A DNA stretch of 24,749 bases from an uncultured Methanomassiliicoccales archaeon (GCA_938004075.1 CALKWP010000086.1:1-24749), one strand, 5' to 3'; shown: positions 14,901 to 22,519, counted from the stretch's first letter. Notes: generated by a model from the letters alone, not told the origin. Numbers and translations are program-made.

Positions 14901-16097
14901 ATGCCAAGAAATATTGTCGTGGAACCATTGAGCACAACGTACATCGAGAAACAGGATGTAGAAATAGTCGAGAGAAAGGGCATCGGGCACCCTGACAGCA
15001 TTGCCGACGGGCTTTCGGAATCCGTCTCAAGGGCCCTCTGCAAGATGTACATATCCAAATACGGAAGAATTCTTCACCACCACACCAATGAACGCCAGAT
15101 AGTCGGCGGCCAGTCTGCCCCGAAATTCGGCGCCGGCGTCGTTCTGGAGCCCGCCCAAATCATACTCGTGGGAAGGGCAACGACAGAAGTGGATGGAGAG
15201 AGACTTCCCTACCGTTCGGTAGCCATAAAGGCCGCCCGCGATTACCTGAAGAAGCACTGCGCCCACCTGGACGTTGATACCGATGTGACAATGGAATGCC
15301 GCATCGGCCAGGGCTCGGTTGACCTGAGAGGGGTTTACGAGACCGGCCATTTGCTTTCGAACGATACTTCATTCGGTGTCGGGTTCGGCCCGTACAGCGA
15401 GACAGAGAAGATTGTTCTCGAGACAGAGCAGTTCATCAACGGCCGCCTGAAGAAGAGCATGCCAGAGGTCGGCGAAGACGTTAAGGTCATGGCATCCAGG
15501 ATAAAGGACAAGATACGCCTGACAGTCGCCGCAGCAATGGTGAGCTCCGAGATTCCCGACAAGGACCACTACAAGAACGTCATCAAGGAATTGGGAGACA
15601 TCGCCCAGGAAAGGGCCATGAACTTCACCGACCGGGATGTCAGCGTTGACGTAAACACTGCAGATGATTACAAGAATGGGATCTATTACCTCACGGTGAC
15701 TGGCCTTTCGATGGAGAATGGCGATGACGGCTCAGTGGGCAGGGGAAACCGCGCCAACGGGCTTATCACGCCATACAGGCCGATGAGCATGGAAGCAACC
15801 GCCGGAAAGAACCCTGTGACTCACGTGGGCAAGATGTACAACATTCTCTCGTTCAAGATAGCCAATGACATTTACAAAGAGATGAAGGGGAACGTTATCG
15901 AATCCCATGTCCGCATCCTTTCGCAGATCGGAGCGCCCATTGACAAGCCCTTGACGGCAAGCGTCCAGGTCGTCCTTGCGGACGGCGTCAAGATGGACAA
16001 GGTCAAGAAGGATATCACGGGCATCGTGGACAACAATCTGGAGAACATCAGCAAGGTAACTGACCTCATCTTCAATGGCAAGGTCGGCATTTTCTGA
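14901..16097 (+). CDS. metK: Archaeal S-adenosylmethionine synthetase
   Basis: The 398-residue protein is the archaeal-type methionine adenosyltransferase, which makes SAM from methionine and ATP and is distinct in sequence from bacterial MetK. The N-terminal ERKGIGHPDSIADGLSE (GHPDS at 29-33), HHTNERQIVGGQSAPKFGAG and the later GDDGSVGRGNRANGLITPYR and PMSMEATAGKNPVTHVGK blocks are all family hallmarks. Length is full. The ATG is preceded by GGAG with eight-base spacing. A winged-helix gene begins two bases after the stop, forming a two-gene operon. It uses the methionine made by the operon at 152-2892 and supplies SAM for the methyltransferase and radical SAM enzyme nearby. Confidence 0.96.
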   Translation: MPRNIVVEPLSTTYIEKQDVEIVERKGIGHPDSIADGLSESVSRALCKMYISKYGRILHHHTNERQIVGGQSAPKFGAGVVLEPAQIILVGRATTEVDGERLPYRSVAIKAARDYLKKHCAHLDVDTDVTMECRIGQGSVDLRGVYETGHLLSNDTSFGVGFGPYSETEKIVLETEQFINGRLKKSMPEVGEDVKVMASRIKDKIRLTVAAAMVSSEIPDKDHYKNVIKELGDIAQERAMNFTDRDVSVDVNTADDYKNGIYYLTVTGLSMENGDDGSVGRGNRANGLITPYRPMSMEATAGKNPVTHVGKMYNILSFKIANDIYKEMKGNVIESHVRILSQIGAPIDKPLTASVQVVLADGVKMDKVKKDITGIVDNNLENISKVTDLIFNGKVGIF

Positions 16098-16099
16098 GT

Positions 16100-16693
16100 A
16101 TGTTCGAGGTTGAGCTGGCCAGTCGGGGCGGCGCGCCCCTCTATCAACCATTTCACATACTGAAAGCGCTCTGGCTGGTAAGGGAGACTGAGCCCCTGGG
16201 CAGGAAGGAGCTTTCCGAGAAGCTGGGCATTGGGGAGGGTAGCGCCAGGAAGCTTGTCTCCTACCTGGAAAATAAGGGATGGGCATCCACGACCAGGCAA
16301 GGGATCTCGCTCAGCCCCAGAGGATTGGAACTACTGGACGATATCGGCCTGAAGGGAAAAGAGGTCCATGCCGGGAACATCACTGTTGGCGAGATAGACT
16401 TCGCCATCCGATTGAGAGGCTTCGCTGGCATGGTATCCAGTGGCATCGCCCAGAGGGATGAGGCGATCAAGGTCGGCGCTTCCGGAGCCACAACCCTGGT
16501 CTTCAAGGGTGGATTGAGGTTCACCGACGGTTTCGATGTGGATGAATCCGATTCCAGGGCTGCCAGGGTCCTCAGGCAGGATTTCGACCTCAGGGAAGGG
16601 GATGTGCTGATTATCGGCTGCTCGCCCGAACCTGGCCTGGCCATGGACGGGGCGTTCGCGGCTGCGGTGTTGACACTAGGTTCGGAAAAATGA
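16100..16693 (+). CDS. Winged-helix protein, DUF4443 type
   Basis: The 197-residue protein has an N-terminal winged helix (about 14-75; GRKELSEKLGIGEGSARKLVSYLENKGW with the wing TTRQGISLSPRGLELLDD). A C-terminal ligand-domain-like part contains VGASGATTLVFKGGLRF and LREGDVLIIGCSPEPGLAMDGAFAAAVL. This layout corresponds to the archaeal DUF4443 family, presumed transcription regulators that sense a small molecule. The start is two bases after the metK stop, so it is co-expressed with SAM synthetase and might control methionine or SAM genes, which is inference. The inverted repeat upstream of metK is an obvious candidate target. A strong hairpin follows the stop. Confidence 0.8.
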   Translation: MFEVELASRGGAPLYQPFHILKALWLVRETEPLGRKELSEKLGIGEGSARKLVSYLENKGWASTTRQGISLSPRGLELLDDIGLKGKEVHAGNITVGEIDFAIRLRGFAGMVSSGIAQRDEAIKVGASGATTLVFKGGLRFTDGFDVDESDSRAARVLRQDFDLREGDVLIIGCSPEPGLAMDGAFAAAVLTLGSEK

Positions 16694-16712
16694 GATAAGA
16701 CTGTTAAAGTGT

Positions 16713-16734
16713 TGCAGGGGCAAATGCCCCTGCA
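16713..16734. terminator. Bidirectional hairpin terminator between convergent genes
   Basis: TGCAGGGGC-AAAT-GCCCCTGCA forms a nine-pair perfect stem with a four-base loop. T-rich sequence follows on the plus strand. It lies between the DUF4443 gene and the 3' end of the minus-strand zinc-ribbon gene. Confidence 0.7.
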
Positions 16735-16748
16735 TTTATTCGATAATG

Positions 16749-17090
16749 TTACTGGACATGCTTTCCGCAGTGCGGGCAGACATTGTAGCCTGCCTGTATC
16801 TGCTGGCCGCAGCCCAGGCACATTCTGACGCCCGCGGGTTGCTGCTGCTGTGCCGGTCCGGCTGCCCTTCCGCAGTGGGGACAGTTGTTGAAGTTCAACG
16901 GTATCTGCTGGCCGCAGCCCAGGCAGAGCCTCTGCTGTGGCGGCGGTGCCCCGTAGCCCGGTGGCGGTGGCTGGTAGTATTGCGGTGCTGGTTCCTGGTA
17001 CTTCATGATGAAGTATATTATGGCGGCGGGCCAGCATAATATGATCAAAAGAATCAATATCAGCAGGCTGCCGGTAAATTGCTTTGCCAT
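16749..17090 (-). CDS. Membrane-anchored double zinc-ribbon protein (shorter paralogue)
   Basis: The 113-residue protein has one N-terminal transmembrane helix (about 7-30), a Pro/Tyr/Gln-rich linker (YYQPPPPGYGAPPP) and two zinc ribbons, CLGCGQQIPLNFNNCPHC and CLGCGQQIQAGYNVCPHC, each with two CxxC pairs. The tail is nearly identical to that of the protein at 17692-18333, so one arose by duplication. The function is unknown; cytosolic zinc ribbons on a membrane anchor suggest protein-protein contacts. The start is ATG 17090 with GGAG eight bases upstream. A GTG nine bases earlier would overlap that site and is less likely. A box A-like TTATAAATAAA on the minus strand near 17143-17153 and a small palindrome at 17105-17122 indicate its own promoter. 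Confidence 0.82.
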   Translation of the reverse strand: MAKQFTGSLLILILLIILCWPAAIIYFIMKYQEPAPQYYQPPPPGYGAPPPQQRLCLGCGQQIPLNFNNCPHCGRAAGPAQQQQPAGVRMCLGCGQQIQAGYNVCPHCGKHVQ

Positions 17091-17104
17091 TTTTTCCACT
17101 CCTT

Positions 17105-17122
17105 ATTGAGGTCCCCCTCAAT
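17105..17122 (-). promoter_or_regulatory. Palindrome at the predicted transcript start of the zinc-ribbon gene
   Basis: ATTGAGG (17105-17111) and CCTCAAT (17116-17122) form a perfect seven-base inverted repeat. It sits about 25 bp downstream of a box A on the minus strand and directly before the ribosome binding site. It could be an operator or a leader hairpin. Confidence 0.4.
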
Positions 17123-17147
17123 GTGGCAGATAAATGAATGCGTTTAT

Positions 17148-17657
17148 TTATAATTGCCGCAGCGATGTTTTTTCATAATTCTCAGCGAGGCCTTCGCACT
17201 TCGGGAATTGCGCATGCTGGGGGCATTTCTTGCAGATGTCCAGATTGCGTTTTCCGTTGTACACATTATACACAATGGCAACCGCCAGGACGAGTATGAC
17301 GGTGAATAAACGCTCATTGCCCCGGGTCAAGATAATCGACATGATGGCAAGTGCCAGGGTTATGCCCAGTTCAATCCGAAAAATGAAATGAACCCCCTTC
17401 TTGAAATTGTCCCTGAATATGACCTTTCTGACCGCATTGATGCCGAAAAGAATGAAAGCTGCAATCAGAAGATATATCGGGTTCAGGGGCAAAAATCCGT
17501 TTATCAATAAGAGGATTGCCAGGCTTATTGCGGCCGAGGGGTACATGACGAAACAACCGAGGCAGAGCCTTCGCCCCATGAAAATAAAAGTGTGATGTTC
17601 AAAATATTTACAGGAAGGGTGATGGGCCAGCAGGAAAGGTTCGGTTGCCTTTTTCAA
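17148..17657 (-). CDS. Membrane protein with Cys/His clusters, DUF2085-like
   Basis: The 169-residue protein starts with a metal-site-like region, HHPSCKYFEHHTF then RLCLGCFVMYP. Four hydrophobic helices follow at about 40-57, 60-80, 90-110 and 115-133, and a second cysteine cluster, CKKCPQHAQFPKC, lies at about 142-154. The order 'HPxC ... H ... LCLGC' recalls the DUF2085 family of small membrane proteins, of unknown function; I hold the family name loosely. The start is TTG 17657, with GGAAGGAT seven bases upstream, because no ATG occurs before the cysteine motif. It lies between the two zinc-ribbon paralogues, 34 bp after the larger one, and may share its transcript. Confidence 0.75.
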   Translation of the reverse strand: MKKATEPFLLAHHPSCKYFEHHTFIFMGRRLCLGCFVMYPSAAISLAILLLINGFLPLNPIYLLIAAFILFGINAVRKVIFRDNFKKGVHFIFRIELGITLALAIMSIILTRGNERLFTVILVLAVAIVYNVYNGKRNLDICKKCPQHAQFPKCEGLAENYEKTSLRQL

Positions 17658-17691
17658 GGTAATCCTTCCTGCCAGCCCACATTATTTCAGT

Positions 17692-18333
17692 TTATGCCTG
17701 TCTGCCGCAGTGCGGGCAGACCTTGTAGCTGGCCTGTATCTGCTGGCCGCAGCCGAGGCACATTCTCATGCCGCCCTGCTGTTGGGGTGCCGGACCGGCC
17801 GGTTGGGCAGTCCTTCCGCAGTGAGGGCAGTTGTTGAAGTTCACAGGTATCTGCTGGCCGCAGCCCAGGCAGAGCCTCTGCTGTGGCGGGGGCGCTCCGT
17901 AGCCGGGTTGTGGGCCGTAGGCCTGGGCCCTTGCTGCGTTGATGAGCGGGTCGAATTTCAGGTATGCGATCAACAGTATCAGTCCAAGCCAGAAACCGAA
18001 GATGAATCCAATTATCATCCATAGCATCGTCTTGGATTTTGCCTGCTCGTACTGCCTTGCGTTTACCATGTCAACGATTCCCTTGCAGGCCATGTAGAAC
18101 AGTATCCAGAATATTCCGGCAATGACGAAGAAAATGGCGATGAATGCGCCAATAAACCCTGCCAGTATTATCCAGATTACTCCACCTATCAAAAGCAGGA
18201 TGCCGGCGATCATTGCCAGTATTCCAGCTATATTGCACATGCTCTTAATCGATCCTGCCTCCGGCGGCTCCATCATGTAGGGCTGCGGTGGCGGCGCGCC
18301 ATACCCTGGCGGCGGGGGTTGATAGTATCCCAT
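17692..18333 (-). CDS. Four-helix-type membrane protein with C-terminal double zinc ribbon (longer paralogue)
   Basis: The 213-residue protein begins with a Pro/Gly/Tyr-rich head (MGYYQPPPPGYGAPPP). It has hydrophobic helices around 34-57, 60-82 and 110-135, the latter preceded by a charged RQYEQAKSKT linker, then a second proline-rich linker and two zinc ribbons with the pattern CLGCGQQI...CPHCGR. The C-terminal 65 residues match the protein at 16749-17090 almost completely, including at DNA level. The start is ATG 18333, not the codon at 18360, because GGAGG lies eight bases upstream of it. The function is unknown. A perfect 15-bp palindrome at 18356-18370 lies close to the likely transcript start. 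Confidence 0.82.
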   Translation of the reverse strand: MGYYQPPPPGYGAPPPQPYMMEPPEAGSIKSMCNIAGILAMIAGILLLIGGVIWIILAGFIGAFIAIFFVIAGIFWILFYMACKGIVDMVNARQYEQAKSKTMLWMIIGFIFGFWLGLILLIAYLKFDPLINAARAQAYGPQPGYGAPPPQQRLCLGCGQQIPVNFNNCPHCGRTAQPAGPAPQQQGGMRMCLGCGQQIQASYKVCPHCGRQA

Positions 18334-18355
18334 GTTTTTTCCTCCATGTCTTTCT

Positions 18356-18370
18356 TTCACATTTTGTGAA
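18356..18370 (-). promoter_or_regulatory. Perfect palindrome TTCACA-TTT-TGTGAA
   Basis: A six-base perfect inverted repeat with three-base spacer lies between a box A-like AATAAATAA (minus strand, about 18393-18401) and the start at 18333. Its half-site, TTCACA, resembles the TTTTCAC motif found around the PAS regulator. A repressor site is a plausible reading. Confidence 0.4.
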
Positions 18371-18445
18371 TTTTTCTATTTAATTCCTACATTATTTATT
18401 AGTATAAGAAACTTGCCTCTTTTTATGTGTATTTTTCTCGCAAGT

Positions 18446-18454
18446 TCTTAATAA
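18446..18454 (+). promoter_or_regulatory. Box A of the methyltransferase gene, implying a leaderless transcript
   Basis: TCTTAATAA lies 22-30 bases before the ATG at 18476. At normal box A spacing transcription would start at or next to the ATG. There is no ribosome binding site, which fits a leaderless mRNA. Confidence 0.5.
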
Positions 18455-18475
18455 CCAGCATTTCATTCCAGTTCC

Positions 18476-19177
18476 ATGGACCGTCATCTCATAGACCAGC
18501 TGGAGCGGCAATCCCTGTGGCTCCGTGAGTCCTGGCTCTGGATCCTTCAAGAGAAGGTCATAGGCGGCAGCCGCCCCAAAGCACTGGAGGTCGGGTGCGG
18601 GGCCGGCCATGTGATGGATATTCTTTCCGAGCATATGGATGTTGCCGGGGTTGACAGTGACCCGGACATGGTAGCACTGTGCAAAGAGAAGCGCCTGGAA
18701 GTGACGCTCGCTGATGCCGCAGAACTGCCATTTGAGGATGATTCTTTCGATGTGGTGTACTGCTCTTATCTGATGTTATGGCTCCCGGAGCCCGAATGGG
18801 CGGTTCACGAGATGGCCAGGGTATCCAGGGATTGGGTGATATGCCTTGCCGAGCCGGACTACGGCGGGCGCATCGACCACCCGCCGGGACTTGAAGCTCT
18901 GGGGGATGCCATGGTCAGGGATCTGGTTGCCAGGGGAGCGGACCCGTTCGTGGGCAGGAAGTTGCGCGCGATATTCTCGGCAGCAGGGTTGGAGCCGGAA
19001 ATTGGTGCACACCAGGGCGTCTGGCCACTGGCGAAGCTTCGGGCCGAGATGGGAGGGGAGCTGGGATGGGCAGATGAAACCTCAGGATCCGAGCTGAGGG
19101 CTGCATTATCTGCTGCCATTGATGATGGCAGCGCGTTCCAATACAATCCGGTCTTCTGGGCAATAGCAAAAAAATGA
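18476..19177 (+). CDS. Class I SAM-dependent methyltransferase
   Basis: The 233-residue protein has a methyltransferase-11 type Rossmann core. Motif I ALEVGCGAGHVMDIL (glycines 40, 42, 44) is followed by an acidic residue at the end of strand 2 (VAGVDSD, Asp60), then LADAAELPFEDDSFDVVYCS and a DWVICLAEPDYGGRIDHPPG segment. The substrate cannot be told from sequence; the C-terminal part suggests a small molecule rather than RNA, but weakly. The stop at 19175-19177 directly abuts the stop of the convergent radical SAM gene, so there is no intergenic terminator. A box A at 18446-18454 suggests leaderless translation from the ATG. Confidence 0.88.
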   Translation: MDRHLIDQLERQSLWLRESWLWILQEKVIGGSRPKALEVGCGAGHVMDILSEHMDVAGVDSDPDMVALCKEKRLEVTLADAAELPFEDDSFDVVYCSYLMLWLPEPEWAVHEMARVSRDWVICLAEPDYGGRIDHPPGLEALGDAMVRDLVARGADPFVGRKLRAIFSAAGLEPEIGAHQGVWPLAKLRAEMGGELGWADETSGSELRAALSAAIDDGSAFQYNPVFWAIAKK

Positions 19178-20500
19178 TTATGGGTTAGAGAACCTGTCGC
19201 CGCACAGGTAATCACCGTGCTCGATTGACAGCGGGCATCCGCCACCGCAGAGCTGCCACAGTCCGCAGCCTTCGCATCTTGCCGGCATGTACTTTCTCTC
19301 ACGGATTTTCTTGCACAGTTCATGGTCCCAGATTTTATCCCAAGGCTCCAGGGCCTTCCCCAGGGGCTGATAATAGCTCTGGCAGGGTATGACGGTCCCG
19401 TCCGGCTCCATGGCCATGTTGATCGAGCATGCTGTGCATTGCTTGATGCCGAGACCTTGGTTGACTGGATTGAACTCACAGTATGGCGTGGGCGCATACC
19501 AGATGAGATTGATGTCATTCTCCCATGCAATCGTTTTCAGCTTCTCCAGCACGGTTGCCAGCTCCTCGAAAGTGATGCCTTCCGCGCTCTTTCCGGCTCC
19601 GGAGCGTATGAGCGCATTGAATGCTACATTCTTCACCCCCAGAGAGATGAGGAATCTCATGGTCTCCTCTGCGCCGGCCAGCGTTTTCCTCATGATTGTG
19701 GTGTTGGTGCTGACGTACAGGTCCTGGGAGAGTGCCGCCTTGATTCCGGCCACTGTCTCCTTCCATGCGCCTGCGCTGCCAGCCAACTCATCATGTAAAC
19801 TTTCCAGGTGAGAAAGCAAGGTGATCTGCACATGGTCCAGGCCAGAATCCACAAGGCCTTTCAGGTATCCGGGCTTCGCCAGATTTCTGCCGTTGGTTAT
19901 CAGGCCAGTTATCTGCCCCAGCTCCTCGGATTTGGTGATGAGTTCCTTCAGCCCATCATACTGCGTCGGCTCCCCCCCGGTGAACACGATATGCGGTATG
20001 CCCGCATTCCAGAGCCAGTCCAGGGCATTTTTCCATTCCTCGACCTTCATTTCTGGATTGCCCTTGCTCTCATTGTAGCAATGCCCGCAATTGTTCTGGC
20101 ACCGGTAAGTGAGGGCTATGTCCATCCTGTACGGCGAAGGCATATCATCGGCGCCTGCCAGCGGGCTCTCCGATCCGACGCTCTCTATTATTTCAGAATC
20201 ACCACCCAGATAATTTGAAAGCTGGTTCCTGACTAGATTGTAATCCTCAACTGCGTCGCTCTTTTTGAGGCCCCTGTAATGCCTGGCCATGGCTTTGAAC
20301 GTCTTGATCTCATCATCCCCGGCGAGGATGTGAGCGACGTAATCCACTGCGGTGCCATTCAGGAATATCAATCTGGAAGCATCAACAATCAGCACGCCCT
20401 TGTGTTCCGAATCTATCCTGAGATGGAACCTGTGGCCCGCAAAATCGCCCTGGCCGTCGAATTTCATGGCCTTTGACTTTGCCTCCTCAACTCTCATCAT
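19178..20500 (-). CDS. Radical SAM/SPASM enzyme with N-terminal PqqD-like region (putative peptide maturase)
   Basis: The 440-residue protein has three parts. Residues about 24-100 (HLRIDSEHKGVLIVDASRL, FLNGTAVDYVAHIL, then a helical stretch) resemble a PqqD-like RiPP recognition element. The radical SAM core carries the CxxxCxxC motif CQNNCGHCY (Cys134, Cys138, Cys141) and FTGGEP. The C-terminus (about 345-433) is a cysteine-rich SPASM domain for auxiliary 4Fe-4S clusters, including EPDGTVIPC, CEGCGLWQLCGGGC and a last Cys433. SPASM enzymes with such an N-terminus typically modify peptides. The start is ATG 20500, overlapping the preceding stop as ATGA; GGAGGTGG lies five bases upstream. The longer open frame upstream is only an out-of-frame reading of the Cys-Ala codons. 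Likely substrate: the tail of the preceding gene's product. Confidence 0.9.
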   Translation of the reverse strand: MMRVEEAKSKAMKFDGQGDFAGHRFHLRIDSEHKGVLIVDASRLIFLNGTAVDYVAHILAGDDEIKTFKAMARHYRGLKKSDAVEDYNLVRNQLSNYLGGDSEIIESVGSESPLAGADDMPSPYRMDIALTYRCQNNCGHCYNESKGNPEMKVEEWKNALDWLWNAGIPHIVFTGGEPTQYDGLKELITKSEELGQITGLITNGRNLAKPGYLKGLVDSGLDHVQITLLSHLESLHDELAGSAGAWKETVAGIKAALSQDLYVSTNTTIMRKTLAGAEETMRFLISLGVKNVAFNALIRSGAGKSAEGITFEELATVLEKLKTIAWENDINLIWYAPTPYCEFNPVNQGLGIKQCTACSINMAMEPDGTVIPCQSYYQPLGKALEPWDKIWDHELCKKIRERKYMPARCEGCGLWQLCGGGCPLSIEHGDYLCGDRFSNP

Positions 20501-22149
20501 CTTCCACCTCCGGCACAGGCGCAGGCACATGCGCAGGCGCAGGCGCATCCGCCCCCGCCTCCGCCCTTGAAGCCTCCCGCGGAGCCACTCTCCATGGAAG
20601 CCAGCGCCTTTGCGGTCTCTCCCAATATGTTGGTTGCCTTGTTGGTTTTCCCGGTCACCGCAGATGAGAACGATTCAAGGTTGGACACGAGCGAATTGCT
20701 CGTGCTCCTGATCCTGGCGACATAGCCCTGGGCGACGCCTTGGATGTTGATAGGCGGCCCGGCTTGTTGAGAGGTATGCCTGCCAATCCAGACCGGGTGG
20801 TAAACATAGAACGTGTTCATGCGCTTATCGTATTCCCTGTCCAGCATCAGCCATTCGTTCTGCTCCTCCAGGGTTCCGACTACGAGCTCGGGAGTTCCGG
20901 CATCCTGGACCTGCTTCCAGGCTTTCTCGCATATGACCGCGTAGTACTTCTTGGTGGCTTCGTAATCGAAGCCCTCCAGTTTCTTTCTGACGTCCTGAAC
21001 CATATCTATCATCAGCCTCTCCAGCATCTTCTGGTCCGCGCGGCCGTTCTCATCGATCGCTCTGAGGAATTCTTTCTCGTAGGCGCGGTCGTTCCTTGCC
21101 GGTTCGGTCTTCTTCACCAGCCTGAAGCCGGCGATGTCAGGCACGATATCCACGAAGCCCTTCTTCGCCATGCCGAAAAGTATCATGGTGGCGACCATGT
21201 CCAGCGGCCTCTCCAGAACGATCGCGGCCTCAGGAGCGGTTAGCCCGCGCCTGGGACCTGCACCGGCAACGCTCAGCTTCGGTTTGAAGTAATCTTTCTT
21301 CCGCTTGTTCCACCATAGCTGGTAGGATATGACAAAAGTGATGAGCATGACAGGGATGATGCAGCAGATGTTGGCGCAGAGGAAATCCCCGATGGATGAC
21401 AGTACCGCCGCTGCCCTGTCCCAGATGGTCTTGCTGTAGTATTTGTCCACATATACGGATGGAAACCCGCCTCCGAAGTTGTAGAAGCCATCCATCTGCT
21501 CGTATACATTGATGTCATTTGCTTCCCAGGTGGCCATTACCAGGCCCGCGCTTGCATTGAATTCAATGGCATCCCAGGGCTGGTTGTACAGCCATACCGC
21601 CTCATCCGTGTTTGCGAAACCGGGTGGGAAGAACAGCCTGGCCCTGAGATACCTTGTGTTACCGCGCTGGAACGTTGGGTCGAACCATGTCGGCTTCATG
21701 TGAACTCCGACGCCGCCATCAACCAGCTCATTCTCCCAGACCATTCTGTCGCAACGTATCGTGAAATAAAGAATGAACTCCTGCCCGGAAACCTCAATCA
21801 TGTTTCTTATCTGGCTTGTGAATTCCACTGCCACGCCGATATCTATCCAGGGCGATTTGTGGATTCTGTCCGGTGCGTAGGAATTTCCATCCACCACCAC
21901 TGCTGCCGCGGCGCTCGACAGGTCATAATACTTGTTGGGAAGGCCCACGTCAACGCCATCCAGCTGTCCATAATTGACGAAATGGAACTCGTATGTTATG
22001 TCAACGCTGCCGTCCCTGTTGACGAACACATCGACGTACTCCCCCATCAGGGCAAAATCGTAATTGAGCTGGGCGGCGGCAGGAATAGCCGGGGCGAATG
22101 CCAGTGCCAGGAAAGCCGCCGCAACAATAGCCGCGCACCATCTTTTCAT
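20497..22149 (-). CDS. DUF2207-like membrane protein with C-terminal (Cys-Ala)6 tail
   Basis: The 550-residue protein has a signal peptide (1-26, cleavage after AIPAAA), an extracellular beta-rich domain to about 250 (DVFVNRDGSVDITYEFHFVN is typical of DUF2207), one transmembrane helix at about 256-279, and a cytosolic alpha/beta part. That part includes LTAPEAAIVLERPLDMVATMILFGMAKKGFV, also a DUF2207 hallmark. The end is Gly6 (529-534), six Cys-Ala dipeptides (535-546) and Gly-Gly-Gly-Arg. DUF2207 proteins often end in glycine-rich low complexity, but the regular Cys-Ala array is unusual. Codons in the array vary (TGC/TGT, GCC/GCA), which suggests the amino acids are what is kept. The tail is predicted cytosolic, where the coupled radical SAM enzyme could reach it. 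The start lies 7 bp after the preceding gene. Confidence 0.9.
   Translation of the reverse strand: MKRWCAAIVAAAFLALAFAPAIPAAAQLNYDFALMGEYVDVFVNRDGSVDITYEFHFVNYGQLDGVDVGLPNKYYDLSSAAAAVVVDGNSYAPDRIHKSPWIDIGVAVEFTSQIRNMIEVSGQEFILYFTIRCDRMVWENELVDGGVGVHMKPTWFDPTFQRGNTRYLRARLFFPPGFANTDEAVWLYNQPWDAIEFNASAGLVMATWEANDINVYEQMDGFYNFGGGFPSVYVDKYYSKTIWDRAAAVLSSIGDFLCANICCIIPVMLITFVISYQLWWNKRKKDYFKPKLSVAGAGPRRGLTAPEAAIVLERPLDMVATMILFGMAKKGFVDIVPDIAGFRLVKKTEPARNDRAYEKEFLRAIDENGRADQKMLERLMIDMVQDVRKKLEGFDYEATKKYYAVICEKAWKQVQDAGTPELVVGTLEEQNEWLMLDREYDKRMNTFYVYHPVWIGRHTSQQAGPPINIQGVAQGYVARIRSTSNSLVSNLESFSSAVTGKTNKATNILGETAKALASMESGSAGGFKGGGGGGCACACACACACAGGGR
20503..20510 (-). promoter_or_regulatory. Shine-Dalgarno for the radical SAM gene embedded in Gly codons
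   Basis: GGAGGTGG, encoding part of the final Gly-Gly-Gly of the upstream protein, sits just before the ATGATG that overlaps the stop. It is a near-perfect ribosome binding site and settles the start of the radical SAM gene at 20500 (or 20497). Confidence 0.7.
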
Positions 22150-22156
22150 GTCGCAC

Positions 22157-22519
22157 CTACCATTTCGGCTGCTCCTCCAGCGCCGATACCTTGCCGCAGA
22201 ACGGGCAGGTCAGCATCAGCCCGCCGTCAATGAGCTTTATGTCCTTCTCGGCCACGTTGCCGCCGCAGCCAGGGCACTGAATCGCCTTCTCGCGGAACTC
22301 GCCCGAGCCAGACATCTGAATGTTCTGCGTGACATGGGTCGGGCGCTTCGCATCCGCGCGCACCATCATGTAGACTGCCAGGAACAGAATAAGCCCGATT
22401 CCCACCAGGATGCCGCCCACCAGCATATTGTCCGAGCCGCCCGCTATGATGAATATCGCTCCAAGGCCTGCGAATGCCAGGCCGCCGAATATGGCCAGTG
22501 TGCCAATGATTTTTATCAT
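22157..22519 (-). CDS. Small membrane protein with C-terminal zinc ribbon
   Basis: The 120-residue protein has two transmembrane helices (about 5-27 and 31-53) and a cytosolic C-terminal zinc ribbon, CPGCGG at 82-87 and CPFCGK at 105-110. The function is unknown. It is the first gene of the operon that continues into the DUF2207-like protein (7 bp gap) and the radical SAM enzyme, so it may be a partner in the same membrane complex. The start is ATG 22519, preceded by GAGGGAAA; the open frame continues further upstream but reads through the promoter and into the nadE region on the other strand. A box A TTTATT on the minus strand at 22551-22556 gives a transcript start near 22526. Confidence 0.82.
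   Translation of the reverse strand: MIKIIGTLAIFGGLAFAGLGAIFIIAGGSDNMLVGGILVGIGLILFLAVYMMVRADAKRPTHVTQNIQMSGSGEFREKAIQCPGCGGNVAEKDIKLIDGGLMLTCPFCGKVSALEEQPKW

Noticed and set aside
20500..20548. Extended N-terminus for the radical SAM enzyme starting at 20548
   Set aside because: The extra residues are an out-of-frame reading of the Cys-Ala codons (Arg/Leu/Cys-rich), and the Shine-Dalgarno site lies downstream of that start.
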